From positions 186,001 to 250,000 of the forward strand of contig JAFLCU010000003.1 in the NCBI GenBank assembly GCA_017303355.1: a stretch of 64,000 bases of DNA, read 5' to 3'. Source of the stretch: Caulobacterales bacterium (lineage in GTDB: Bacteria > Pseudomonadota > Alphaproteobacteria > Caulobacterales > Aquidulcibacteraceae). Each line of letters begins with the position of its first letter. Position 1 is the stretch's first letter. Positions 26,496 through 34,537 of the stretch are shown piece after piece. Under the pieces are notes generated by a model. The model did no database searches. It was not told where the DNA came from and saw only the letters and a program-made list of their open reading frames with translations. A program made the position numbers and the translations under genes.

Positions 26496-27605
26496 TTAGA
26501 GCGCATGTGAAATACCCCCATTGGAGTCGACTTCGAGCTTGTCGAGCAAACGCTTGAATGCCGGACGCCACGTGTTGGGCTTGTCGCCTTGGCGCCATTC
26601 CGCGCGCCGCAGCGCTTTGCGGAATTGCTCGACCTTTGGCGTGCCCAGGCCATGGCGCTCGTGCTTGGCTATCAAGGCTGAAAGCACGGCCATGGCCGCG
26701 CGGTCGCTTTTCGACAGGTGCTTAGCCGGGCTCGCCGCTTCCGCGTCGGCGTCTAGGTCGGCGAATTGCTCGCACTCATCAACGGCGGGCGATGTCACCG
26801 GGCGCCCGCGTGCATCGGTCAAGGCCGTCTCTTTGAGCGCGAGCACGAACGGCCATTTGCGGTTGCCTTCGCCGTCACGCTGCTTGCGGACGTTGGCCGA
26901 ACGCGGAGTCGCAAGGGTCACTTCATGTTCGATGACGTGCTTTTTGTTCCCCTCGCGCACGGTCTCCTTGTTGTGACAGACAATCTCAATCGTCGTGTCC
27001 ACGTTGCCTAGCTGCGAGCTATGGCCGCGAATGCCCGCTTTCTCATTCTTGCCCGTGTGCGCGAGCGCCACAACGCAAGCCCCGGTCTCGCGCTTGATGC
27101 GATGCAACGCGTTGACCACAAGGGTCATGTGTTGACCGGCGATCTCATCTAGCCCGGCCATCGCGATTGAAAGCGTGTCTATAACGACGAATTGCGTTTC
27201 GCATTGCTGCATACGGTCAATAAGGTTCGCAACGTCATCATCGTCGCCGATGTGAAACGCGCCTAGCGCATAGTGGATCGGATTGGAGTCGGCGCCGTTC
27301 GCGACACACCATGCTTGAATGCGCGCTTTGATGTTCGCTTCGCCTTCGAGTCCAACGTATAGGCCGCGCCGCTTTTCCGGCTTGTCGCCGAACAACGGGC
27401 GCCCAAGCGCCACGCTGCACAAGAGATGCAACGCGAAGAATGTCTTTCCGCAACCGGACGGGCCGTAGATGATTGCGACCGTCGAGTCGTGAAGCATCCC
27501 CGGAATGAAGTCGAGCGACGGCGCCAAGGCGTCGTATTGACCCTTGCGCACGAATAGCAGGCCGGACTCGGGCAGCGCGTCGAGCTTTTGCGGGCGGCGT
27601 TTCAT
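26496..27605 (-). CDS. RepA-like AAA/RecA-fold replicative ATPase
   Basis: 369 residues. RecA-fold ATPase of the RSF1010 RepA-like helicase group: Walker A IYGPSGCGKTFFALHLL (about residue 46), Walker B QFVVIDTLSIAM (about residue 140), and the HTGKNEKAGIRGHS motif. The C-terminal ~90 residues form a separate small domain. In satellites and plasmids such proteins unwind the origin. The stop lies 6 bases from the iteron-like array. It overlaps the upstream gene by 4 bases (ATGA). No separate primase gene was recognised. Confidence 0.85.
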   Translation of the reverse strand: MKRRPQKLDALPESGLLFVRKGQYDALAPSLDFIPGMLHDSTVAIIYGPSGCGKTFFALHLLCSVALGRPLFGDKPEKRRGLYVGLEGEANIKARIQAWCVANGADSNPIHYALGAFHIGDDDDVANLIDRMQQCETQFVVIDTLSIAMAGLDEIAGQHMTLVVNALHRIKRETGACVVALAHTGKNEKAGIRGHSSQLGNVDTTIEIVCHNKETVREGNKKHVIEHEVTLATPRSANVRKQRDGEGNRKWPFVLALKETALTDARGRPVTSPAVDECEQFADLDADAEAASPAKHLSKSDRAAMAVLSALIAKHERHGLGTPKVEQFRKALRRAEWRQGDKPNTWRPAFKRLLDKLEVDSNGGISHAL

Positions 27606-28036
27606 GCGCGCGCCTTGAGTTTCAAGCGAGACAGCGAGGCCACACGCGGCGAGCGGCGAAGGCGAGCAAGCGACGGCGCGGAGTCGTCATGCTCCGAGTC
27701 CAGCCACGGCGGACGCTTGCCGATGCCAAGGTAATACAGGGTTTCGCGGCGTTGCTTCCAAGGGAGGAAGTCACGCGGCCACGGCTCGACGCCTTGGATC
27801 ATGCGGCGGGCTTTCTCGCGCATGTGCCAATGGCGTTCCCAATAGTCGTGGTCGATGTCGAACGCGTCGCCGGTATCGCGCGGCGTGTCGCGCCAATCGA
27901 ACTTGTGAATCGCGTGAAGCAGGAAAAGCAGCCCAACGTCACCTTCGAGACGGGCCATAAGCGCATCATGGTAAGCGCGGTAAGATTTTTCGCGCGAGCC
28001 GTTGACTTGGCCGTGAGGCGTTCCTTTCGTGGGCAT
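27602..28036 (-). CDS. hypothetical protein of the element
   Basis: 144 residues; ATG 28036 with an AAGGAAG site 5 bases upstream fixes the start (the 93-codon upstream frame overlaps the CarD-like gene). Features are an acidic-aromatic middle (DIDHDYWERHWHMREKARR) and a PWPRDFLPWKQRRETLYYLG segment. No family is recognised. It ends with an ATGA overlap into the RepA-like gene, so a replication role is plausible but unsupported. Confidence 0.55.
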   Translation of the reverse strand: MPTKGTPHGQVNGSREKSYRAYHDALMARLEGDVGLLFLLHAIHKFDWRDTPRDTGDAFDIDHDYWERHWHMREKARRMIQGVEPWPRDFLPWKQRRETLYYLGIGKRPPWLDSEHDDSAPSLARLRRSPRVASLSRLKLKARA

Positions 28037-28112
28037 GACACTTCCTTTTTGGCTTGGTGGTGTTCTGATCTTGGCCGTCGATGCGCTTCCCCGCGTCGGC
28101 GGCCACTTCGTT

Positions 28113-28430
28113 TCAGGCTGTATTAAGAGCGCGACGGGAGGCGATGCGGCGAGCGCGTTGCACGTCGAACGGGGTTGGCCCCCATTTCGGGCGCGGCGGC
28201 TCCCAACGCTCCGCCATCGCTTCCGCATCCGTCGCCGACACGACACGAAGGCGCGCGCCGGTGAGCTTGGCCACCGGGACGCGCACAATCGCGCCAGGAT
28301 ACACGAGCGGGGCAAGCGAGAGCGCGGCGAAGGTCTCGCCTTCCGCCGTCACGTCGCCCACGCCCACGACACGGCAAGCGCCGACGTGAGCGTAAGCGAC
28401 GTAATCGCCGGGGGCGTAGTCCGCCGCCAT
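28113..28430 (-). CDS. small CarD-like (RNAP-interaction-domain-like) protein
   Basis: 105 residues. Residues 4-62 follow the CarD/CdnL/TRCF RNA-polymerase-interaction domain pattern: APGDYVAYAHVGACRVVGVGD, then a strand with LAPLVYPGAIVRVPVAKLTGARLR, the counterpart of the 'vPv..a...GlR' end of the domain. The remaining 40 residues are basic helical. Host CarD-type proteins are 150-170 residues and stabilise open promoter complexes. Here it could bias transcription towards element genes. It sits in the head-gene operon (one-base overlap with the DUF2190 gene). The match is by eye. Confidence 0.55.
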   Translation of the reverse strand: MAADYAPGDYVAYAHVGACRVVGVGDVTAEGETFAALSLAPLVYPGAIVRVPVAKLTGARLRVVSATDAEAMAERWEPPRPKWGPTPFDVQRARRIASRRALNTA

Positions 28431-28792
28431 TAGGAGAGCGCCACAGGAACGCCGAGCTTCACGCGAACCGTGGACGCACCGGCGCCAGCGGCTTCAACGC
28501 AAACGCCGATTTGCGCTTCCCAATCGCCCGCGCTGTTCGAGTCGGTGTCGCCGCCGCTGCGTGCGGTTTTGGTGGCCGTGTCGAAATAGACCGGCGCGCC
28601 AACGGTGAACACGTCGGCGGACGGCTTGGCGATTTCGAACACGCCAACGGTGGCGATGTCCACTTGAGCGCCGTTGTCAGCATCGCCGCAAGCTACGCCT
28701 GCCAGTTGGCCGATGAGGACCACTTGGCCGCTCTCGACCGCGTAAGGGGCGGCAACAGTCAGATTGTTTCCGCTTTGCACGAAATTCTTCAT
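28430..28792 (-). CDS. DUF2190 family phage head protein
   Basis: 120 residues, Gly/Ala/Val-rich and beta-structured: MKNFVQSGNNLTVAAPYAVESGQ, LAGVACGDADNGAQVDIATVGVFEI and VYFDTATKTARSGG are characteristic of DUF2190 proteins, which are encoded beside capsid genes and act as head decoration or completion proteins. Position between the gpW-like connector and the CarD-like gene agrees. Confidence 0.82.
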   Translation of the reverse strand: MKNFVQSGNNLTVAAPYAVESGQVVLIGQLAGVACGDADNGAQVDIATVGVFEIAKPSADVFTVGAPVYFDTATKTARSGGDTDSNSAGDWEAQIGVCVEAAGAGASTVRVKLGVPVALS

Positions 28793-28807
28793 TGGAGGAT
28801 TCCTTTC

Positions 28808-29032
28808 TTAGACGCCCTTGCGAGCGTCGAACTTGATGACGTTAGGCGACTGCCCGGAATGCATTTGCGCAATGAGCGCTTCGCAATTGGCGAGCGCGCG
28901 AGCCATTTCCGCATCGCTGCGGTATTGGACACGCTCGCCATTGTGATCCTGCACTTCGCGCACGCCCGCGAAGCGCGCACGAATGAGCGCATCGCGAAGC
29001 GTTTGCAGTTCGGGGAGCGACAGCGCGGCCAC
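28808..29032 (-). CDS. gpW-like head-tail joining protein
   Basis: 74 residues with the gpW pattern: an N-terminal helix LPELQTLRDALIRARFAG, a hairpin REVQDHNGERVQYRS, and a C-terminal helix DAEMARALANCEALIAQM. In lambda, gpW plugs the portal vertex and prepares the head for tail attachment. It is encoded 2 bases after the protease-capsid fusion. For a satellite, this is the interface to borrowed tails. Confidence 0.75.
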   Translation of the reverse strand: MAALSLPELQTLRDALIRARFAGVREVQDHNGERVQYRSDAEMARALANCEALIAQMHSGQSPNVIKFDARKGV

Positions 29033-29034
29033 GG

Positions 29035-30864
29035 TTACGAACCCGCGCTGTTCGATTCAGAGTGGCCGCCCTGATAGAACCAGCCGCGCCATTCGTTCGG
29101 GCCAACGCCAACGTCGAGCGTGACGCGGAATTCGCGGCCCAAGACTTCAAAGCCATCGCGCGAGGCGATTTGCGGACCTTCGGCGCCAGCCAAGCCGCCG
29201 AGCAGAAGCGCCGGGAAGCGCGAGTCCGCAATATACCAGTCGAACGGGTCCACGGCTTCCAAGCGCGGCTCGCAAACGATGGTCAGTTTTTGCGAGAACG
29301 GATTGGAGTCCGCGAATTGAACGGGCTGATACGCCGCCACGAATTGCTCCGCCGCCGTGAGGTTGGACGGCGCGACAATGAACGTGTCGGGACGCACGTT
29401 GATGAGCGTGGAGCCGTCAACACCGGTTTGCGTCATCATCGCCACACGAGCGGCGGACACCGACTCAACGTCAATGGCTTGGCCCGTAGCGTCGATGTTG
29501 CCGTGATCCGCGTGGAACAAGCGCACGTTGTCGCCCATGGTCGGCCCGGCGCCGCTCGCTTGCGTGAGCGCCGACACGAGCAAGTCGGCCACGGTGTTCG
29601 CCGCAGCTTGACCGGCTGCAGTCGCGAAGTCCGCGAACGCGTTCAAGTCGTCATTGATGAGCGCCTTGCGCGAAAGCGAGAAGATAGAACCGTAGGTGTC
29701 GAGCGCCCACGTCTCCTTCGCTTCGCCACGAGTCACACTCTTGATTTCACCCGACTCCGTGACCTTGCCCAGCTTCGGCAGTTCGCCAAGCTGCAACATG
29801 GCTTGCGTGCGGAAGTCGCTCGCCGTCACCTTGCGGGCCAGCGCCACGAGCGGCGAAGACGCCGCCTCATAGGCCGGTTTCAAGAGACGCGCACCCGTGC
29901 CCGTGAGCAGTTCGGGGAAGTCGCTGACCGTGTGCATGGCGCGGGTCAGGATGGCTTCGGCAGTCATGCCGCGAACACGCTCGCCGCGCGCTTCGAGCAT
30001 ATCGCGCGCGTGATCCACGAGCGACAGCGCGACGAACGGGCGGGCTTGATCGGACGGCTTGCCGCCCGCGACGCGAACCGTGAGCGCTTCGGTGCGGCGC
30101 TCCAAGTTGTCTTCCGGCGACGTGCCCGGATTGATGACGCGAACACGCGGCGCCGATTGCGTGCGGGCCGTCATCAACTCATAAGCCGCAGCGCGCGCCT
30201 GTTCGACGGTCGCGTCTTGGTCAATGAGTTCGTCGGCTTGCTCGCTCGTGCCGCCCGCGCGCTGGATGATGTGGCGGATTTCGGCGCGGGTTTCCGCAAC
30301 GGTGTTGTCGTTCGCGGTCGTGTCGATCACGTCCACGTTTTCGTTTTCCGGCGTCGGATTGGCGCCGGGCTTTGCTTTCTTCTTCATGGGTTCACCCCGT
30401 GTGACGGCCCCAGCATCGGCGCCGATAGGAACAAACGAAGCCTCGCGGATTGACCACGCCAGCGCCGTTTGCACACGCTGACCTTTGGAGTTGGTGGAAT
30501 CGGCCCACTTGCTGACGCGGTAGCCGATAGAGAGATTGCGCAAGATGCCGTCCGCGATGTCACGCACGAGGCCCGCCACATCATCGCGGGATGACAACTT
30601 GATACGCGCGCGAATTTCGCCCGCTGCTTTCCAAGCCTTCTCAATCACGCCAAGCACGGCGCGCGTTGAGCCTTGGTTGTGCGCGTCGAGAACCGGCGCG
30701 CCTGCGATGCCGCTAAGGTCGGCGTTCGCAATGGGCAAGCGTTCGACGTAACCGGCGCGTTGCACGTCGGCGCCCGTCGAGATGACGGCTTCAATCGTGT
30801 TCGTGTCCGGGTCGTAAGTCGTGGGCGCGAGCGACGCCGCGCGCAAAATCAAATTACTCGGCAT
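29035..30864 (-). CDS. prohead protease / major capsid protein fusion
   Basis: 609 residues from ATG 30864. The N-terminal ~170 residues are a prohead-protease-like domain (TYDPDTNTIEAVISTGADVQRAG, VLDAHNQGSTRAVLGVIEKAW, GILRNLSIGYRVSKW, SFVPIGADAGAVTRG), followed by a ~100-residue acidic, helical scaffold-like linker, and from about residue 290 a Mu-type (HK97-fold) major capsid protein (KAMLQLGELPKLGKVTESGE-like region, LFHADHGNI, FIVAPSNLTAAEQFVAAYQ, EPRLEAVDPFDWYIADS). Protease, scaffold and capsid in one chain are known for this family. It overlaps the portal stop by 11 bases. Confidence 0.88.
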   Translation of the reverse strand: MPSNLILRAASLAPTTYDPDTNTIEAVISTGADVQRAGYVERLPIANADLSGIAGAPVLDAHNQGSTRAVLGVIEKAWKAAGEIRARIKLSSRDDVAGLVRDIADGILRNLSIGYRVSKWADSTNSKGQRVQTALAWSIREASFVPIGADAGAVTRGEPMKKKAKPGANPTPENENVDVIDTTANDNTVAETRAEIRHIIQRAGGTSEQADELIDQDATVEQARAAAYELMTARTQSAPRVRVINPGTSPEDNLERRTEALTVRVAGGKPSDQARPFVALSLVDHARDMLEARGERVRGMTAEAILTRAMHTVSDFPELLTGTGARLLKPAYEAASSPLVALARKVTASDFRTQAMLQLGELPKLGKVTESGEIKSVTRGEAKETWALDTYGSIFSLSRKALINDDLNAFADFATAAGQAAANTVADLLVSALTQASGAGPTMGDNVRLFHADHGNIDATGQAIDVESVSAARVAMMTQTGVDGSTLINVRPDTFIVAPSNLTAAEQFVAAYQPVQFADSNPFSQKLTIVCEPRLEAVDPFDWYIADSRFPALLLGGLAGAEGPQIASRDGFEVLGREFRVTLDVGVGPNEWRGWFYQGGHSESNSAGS

Positions 30865-32224
30865 TGCTCGACTCCTCATCTTCGTTTTCGGGTTCGTCGC
30901 CTTCGGCGGCTTGCGCGTGCGGGTCCGCTGCGATGTCGGCGTCAACGCGTTCGATGCTTTCGCCACGGGCCGCGATGGCTTCGGCGCGGCTCATCAACTT
31001 CGCTTCGAGCAGCGCGACGGTCGCTTGAACCTGCTTGAGCGGGTCCGCTTCTGGCATGGCCGGGAAACGCCATTCGGCGTCCGTCGCTTCCGCATCGCCA
31101 CCATTGCGGAGCGCTTCGGTCAGCGCCCAGCGGCGCCAGATCGGCGCGAGCAATTGGGGAACGATCACGTTGTATTGCAGCGCCTCAAGCGACGCCTTGA
31201 ACGTGATGAGCGCGGCGCGAAGGCTCGAATAGTTGGCGCGGCTTACGTTCGCGGAGACCATGAACGCGGGCACGCCCAAGCCTGCGGCGATGGTCTCGAC
31301 GTTCGCGGTCAGAAACTCAATCGACTGTTGAGCGGCCTGCGGATTGTTGAACGTGATTTTGTAGCCGGGCGGCAAGCGACGCACGACTCCGGGCTCAAGC
31401 GAAACGTCGAGCGCGTCGCCATCCTTCTCCCCTTCAAAGGGGAGGCCGCCGACGCCGTTTTGATCTTCCATGAAGCCTGCGTGCATCGCGGCGACCTGGA
31501 AGCCCTTCAACAGCGCGTCAGAGAGCAAGCCCAAATCCGCAAGTTTCAGCAATACGGGAGCGAACCACGACACGCCGCGCACTTGGCCGATGCCATCCGG
31601 GCGCATGAGATGCAGCACGTCCGCCGCATCAACGCGAACGGGCGGCGCCCACGTCTCGAATTGTTGAGTCGGAACGTATGGCTTGATCCAATAGGCGACG
31701 CGCTCGCCTTGCGCGCTGAATTCGATACCCGCCGCGATGTAAGCGCCGCCGCCAAGATCGGCGGACTTGGACTCGTCGAGTTGTTCGGCGGGATAGAGTT
31801 GGAGCTTGAGGCCGTCCGCACGTTGGCGGAAAACCACGAGCGACTCGCCGTCAACAATCATCGCGCGCACGGCGAGCGCCACGAGCCCGCCAAAGTCGGT
31901 GCGCCCGTCCGCGTCGCACGTGTTCCAAAAGTCATTCACGAACGCATCGGCGCTCGCGTGCGCGGGCATCGGACCCGCGCCCGTCGAGTAAGTCACGAGC
32001 GCGTTGACAGCCGCCGCCGCGTTGCCATCGTTCGCGACGTAATAACGAGCCTTGCTGCGGATCGCGGAGGCCGCCGCGATGGTTTCGGTTGCCGTGCGGC
32101 CCATGCGTGCGCTGCGATCAAAGCGCTTCCACGATGCGGAGTCGTAACCGCGCGTGCGAAGTTCGGGCGCGAGAGCGCGAGCGATGGCGCGCGTTGCGCG
32201 GCGATAGAGGGAAGCCCGCGCCAT
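30854..32224 (-). CDS. phage portal protein (lambda GpB family)
   Basis: 456 residues, full length. Family landmarks are a long helical N-terminus with ARALAPELRTRGYDSASW, the segment AAVNALVTYSTGAGPMP, the wing/stem region VLHLMRPDGIGQVRGVSWFAPVL and the clip ANVSRANYSSLRAALITFKASLEAL, followed by an acidic C-terminus. Forms the dodecameric DNA entry ring of the capsid. The ATG overlaps the stop of the MerR-like gene by one base. Confidence 0.92.
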   Translation of the reverse strand: MARASLYRRATRAIARALAPELRTRGYDSASWKRFDRSARMGRTATETIAAASAIRSKARYYVANDGNAAAAVNALVTYSTGAGPMPAHASADAFVNDFWNTCDADGRTDFGGLVALAVRAMIVDGESLVVFRQRADGLKLQLYPAEQLDESKSADLGGGAYIAAGIEFSAQGERVAYWIKPYVPTQQFETWAPPVRVDAADVLHLMRPDGIGQVRGVSWFAPVLLKLADLGLLSDALLKGFQVAAMHAGFMEDQNGVGGLPFEGEKDGDALDVSLEPGVVRRLPPGYKITFNNPQAAQQSIEFLTANVETIAAGLGVPAFMVSANVSRANYSSLRAALITFKASLEALQYNVIVPQLLAPIWRRWALTEALRNGGDAEATDAEWRFPAMPEADPLKQVQATVALLEAKLMSRAEAIAARGESIERVDADIAADPHAQAAEGDEPENEDEESSNAE

Positions 32225-32739
32225 TAGCGGGCCGCCTTGAAGGGCACGACGCTGGACTCAATGAGCTTGTCGAACAGCGGGGCGAGAGAAAGCACGCCCT
32301 CAAGCAGCGGCTCCCATTCGTCGCCGGGCGCCAAGTTCGGCTCATCAAGCGCGGACGTGAGACGAACAACAAACGACGTGGCCGCGCGACCGTCCGCAGT
32401 GCCCCAATGCGTGAGCACGAGCACCGGCGTCCCTTCGCGGGCGTCTTCAATGATGCGGTCGATTAGAGCGGGTTCGCCCGACGCCAGCTTGTCGAACAGC
32501 GCGCGGAGCATCCCATGCGAGCGGACGCCGCCACGGTCATAAAGCTCGAACAGCACCGCCGCGATGGCGATGGTCTGGCGCTCGAATTCCCAACCGGCCT
32601 TTTCGCCGTCGCCTACGCGGTCGGCTGGGATAAGCCCGGCTTTCGCCCACACGTGGACGCGGCGCATGGCGGCATTCGGGGCGCGTCCGGGACCGGCAAG
32701 AACAGCCGCCGCGCCTTTCGTGTTAACCTTGGTGTCCAT
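32224..32739 (-). CDS. MerR/AlpA-like winged-helix phage protein
   Basis: 171 residues from ATG 32739. The N-terminal part (PNAAMRRVHVWAKAGLIPADRVGDGEKAGWEFERQTIAIAAVLFELYDRGG) resembles a MerR-type winged helix (an AlpA-type satellite regulator would occupy the same place). The C-terminal ~90 residues match nothing known to me. It is the first gene after the integrase, and precedes the portal with a one-base overlap, so it could control the head operon, or be a head-gene partner in the position of a gpFI or gpW-like factor. The frame upstream of 32739 was rejected as it crosses the inverted repeat. Confidence 0.5.
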   Translation of the reverse strand: MDTKVNTKGAAAVLAGPGRAPNAAMRRVHVWAKAGLIPADRVGDGEKAGWEFERQTIAIAAVLFELYDRGGVRSHGMLRALFDKLASGEPALIDRIIEDAREGTPVLVLTHWGTADGRAATSFVVRLTSALDEPNLAPGDEWEPLLEGVLSLAPLFDKLIESSVVPFKAAR

Positions 32740-32769
32740 TTGGGTCGCTCCTAGTATTCGACCCTTTAC

Positions 32770-32787
32770 GACTCCAAAATGGGAGTC
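32770..32787. promoter_or_regulatory. inverted repeat upstream of the MerR/AlpA-like gene
   Basis: GACTCC-AAAATG-GGAGTC lies 31-48 bases before the ATG of the first gene of the head operon, in the 223-base region between it and the end of the integrase gene. Further GACTCC copies occur at about 32850 and, inverted, 34336 beside the attachment site. A binding site for an element regulator or host-phage inducer is the likely reading. No clear -35/-10 pair was assigned. Confidence 0.4.
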
Positions 32788-32962
32788 AACGGCTCGGGAA
32801 CGAAGACTAGAGCAAGTATTCAAGTCACGCGAAAGTTGACCTGGACTCCCTGATTTCCTTGATTTGCGCGGGTTTCCGGGCGCACGGGTTTAGAACTCCG
32901 CGCGGAATGGAGAATTGCCGGTGTGATTTTCAATCCGTTGGGGTGCGGATTTAGTGGGGGCG

Positions 32963-34201
32963 CTATTCGCGCGGCGTCATCGTGCGAAAGATGTTCGCCT
33001 CGCGTTGCAGGTAGCTCGCCCACGCCTGCAACAACTTCCGGCGCGGCTCTAACCGCTGCGCTGCGTTGTAAGCGCCTCTCACGCGGTCTCGCTCATCATG
33101 CGCAAGGCAAAGCTCTACATCATCGGAGGGCCAGCCGCCTTCGTTCGCCCACGTCGAGAAGTTGCGGCGGAAGCCGTGAACGGTGGCGCGCCCGCGATAG
33201 CCAAGCCGGTAGAGCGCGAACAGCATCGAGTTGTTGGACATGACCTTGCGACGGCCCGGCGTGCCGCGTGCGATGGGAAACAGGTATTTCCCGCCGCCCG
33301 TGATCTCGTGAAGCTCTATCAGCGCCTCGCGCGCTTGCTTCGAGAGCGGGACTAGGTGCGGGTCACCCGCCTTCATTCTTTCACCCGGAATGCGCCACAA
33401 CGCTTTCTCGGCGTGTTCGATGTGCTCGAATTCGGACCATTCGGCGTTGATGATCTCGCCAGTGCGGCCAACGGTGAAGATCGTCAGTTGAAGCGCCAAG
33501 CGTGTTTCAGCGTCGCCGCCGTGGTCTTTGTCATAGCGCTTTAGCTTGACCATGAATTCGCCAAGCTCGCGCGGCTTCAACGCGTTGTGATGCACTGGCG
33601 CCGGTGGCGCTTCCATTGCGCCGCGAAGCATCGGTGATGGGTCCACAACGGATTCGTCGGTGGCGCCCGCATAGCGATAGATCGCGCCCACGTATTGCCG
33701 CAGGCGCCGCGCCGTCTCGTGAACGCCGCGCGCCTCTACCTTTCGCAGCGTTTCGAGGATGTCGCCCCGCGTGATGTCGGCGAAGCGCTTAGCGCCAATG
33801 TGCGGGAAAACGTCGGCTTCGAGCCGCGTGAGCACTTGCGGCCCGTAGTCTTCTGACCAGCGGCGCAATTGGGCGGCGTGCCATTCCCGGCCCGCTTGCT
33901 CGAAGGTTGGCTTTTCGCTTGGCTTCGCGGCGTGCTTCCGCGCCTGTTTGGCGTCGCATGGGTCAACGCCGTCGCCGAGCATGGCTTGCGCATCGTTCCG
34001 GCGATCACGCGCCGCTTTGAGCGAGACGGCGGGCCAGCGGCCAAGCGAGAGCGTCTTGCGCTTGCCTGCGTGCTGATAGTCGAACCGCCACAACCGCCCG
34101 CCCGATGGCGTCACCACGACGTAGAGGCTGGCGCCATCCGCGACCTTGTAAGCGCGGAGCTTTGGCTTGAGCGCTTTGAGCTTCGAGTCCGACAGAGCCA
34201 C
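32963..34201 (-). CDS. int: tyrosine-recombinase integrase (P4-like, DUF4102 N-terminus)
   Basis: 412 residues starting at a GTG. The N-terminal arm-binding DUF4102 domain is ALSDSKLKALKPKLRAYKVADGASLYVVV ... LGRWPAVSLKAARDRRNDA; the core-binding domain follows at about 95-190. Catalytic residues are the Arg of FTVGRTGEI, the His-x2-Arg of TVHGFRRNFSTW, the second His of CLAHDERDR, and the Tyr of VRGAYN. It integrates the element into the tRNA-Ser gene whose 3' end lies 162 bases from its start. Intact and full length. Confidence 0.93.
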   Translation of the reverse strand: MALSDSKLKALKPKLRAYKVADGASLYVVVTPSGGRLWRFDYQHAGKRKTLSLGRWPAVSLKAARDRRNDAQAMLGDGVDPCDAKQARKHAAKPSEKPTFEQAGREWHAAQLRRWSEDYGPQVLTRLEADVFPHIGAKRFADITRGDILETLRKVEARGVHETARRLRQYVGAIYRYAGATDESVVDPSPMLRGAMEAPPAPVHHNALKPRELGEFMVKLKRYDKDHGGDAETRLALQLTIFTVGRTGEIINAEWSEFEHIEHAEKALWRIPGERMKAGDPHLVPLSKQAREALIELHEITGGGKYLFPIARGTPGRRKVMSNNSMLFALYRLGYRGRATVHGFRRNFSTWANEGGWPSDDVELCLAHDERDRVRGAYNAAQRLEPRRKLLQAWASYLQREANIFRTMTPRE

Positions 34202-34330
34202 GGTATTTTCCCGGAGGCACGGTATCCTAGGCCGGAAAATACCGTTGATGGGCGTTAACTACCGGCTGCCTTGAACCACAAGGCATAAGCCCAAATAGGT
34301 CAACAGCGAGTTGACTTAATTCGGTATTTT
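34201..34330. promoter_or_regulatory. CGGTATTTT repeats at the integrase start (arm-site-like)
   Basis: An 11-bp perfect inverted repeat, CGGTATTTTCC (34201-34211) and GGAAAATACCG (34234-34244), overlaps the integrase start codon, and a third copy of CGGTATTTT lies at 34322-34330, 32 bases from the attachment core. Three copies of a 9-mer between int and att are typical of integrase arm-type or excisionase sites, and the overlap with the start implies autorepression. Confidence 0.5.
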
Positions 34331-34361
34331 GGACTGGAGTCGTTGACGATTTTGGGGGCGT

Positions 34362-34452
<91 letters not shown>

Positions 34453-34537
34453 GGAGCGTCCCCTGGCGGGGAAGCGGGCCGGTTTAGTGCAAGCCCGGCG
34501 CGGGATCAACTGGCCGGGCGGGCTATCCGCAGGATCC

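Noticed and set aside
30821-32227. 468-residue plus-strand open frame
   Set aside because: Shadow of the portal protein gene.
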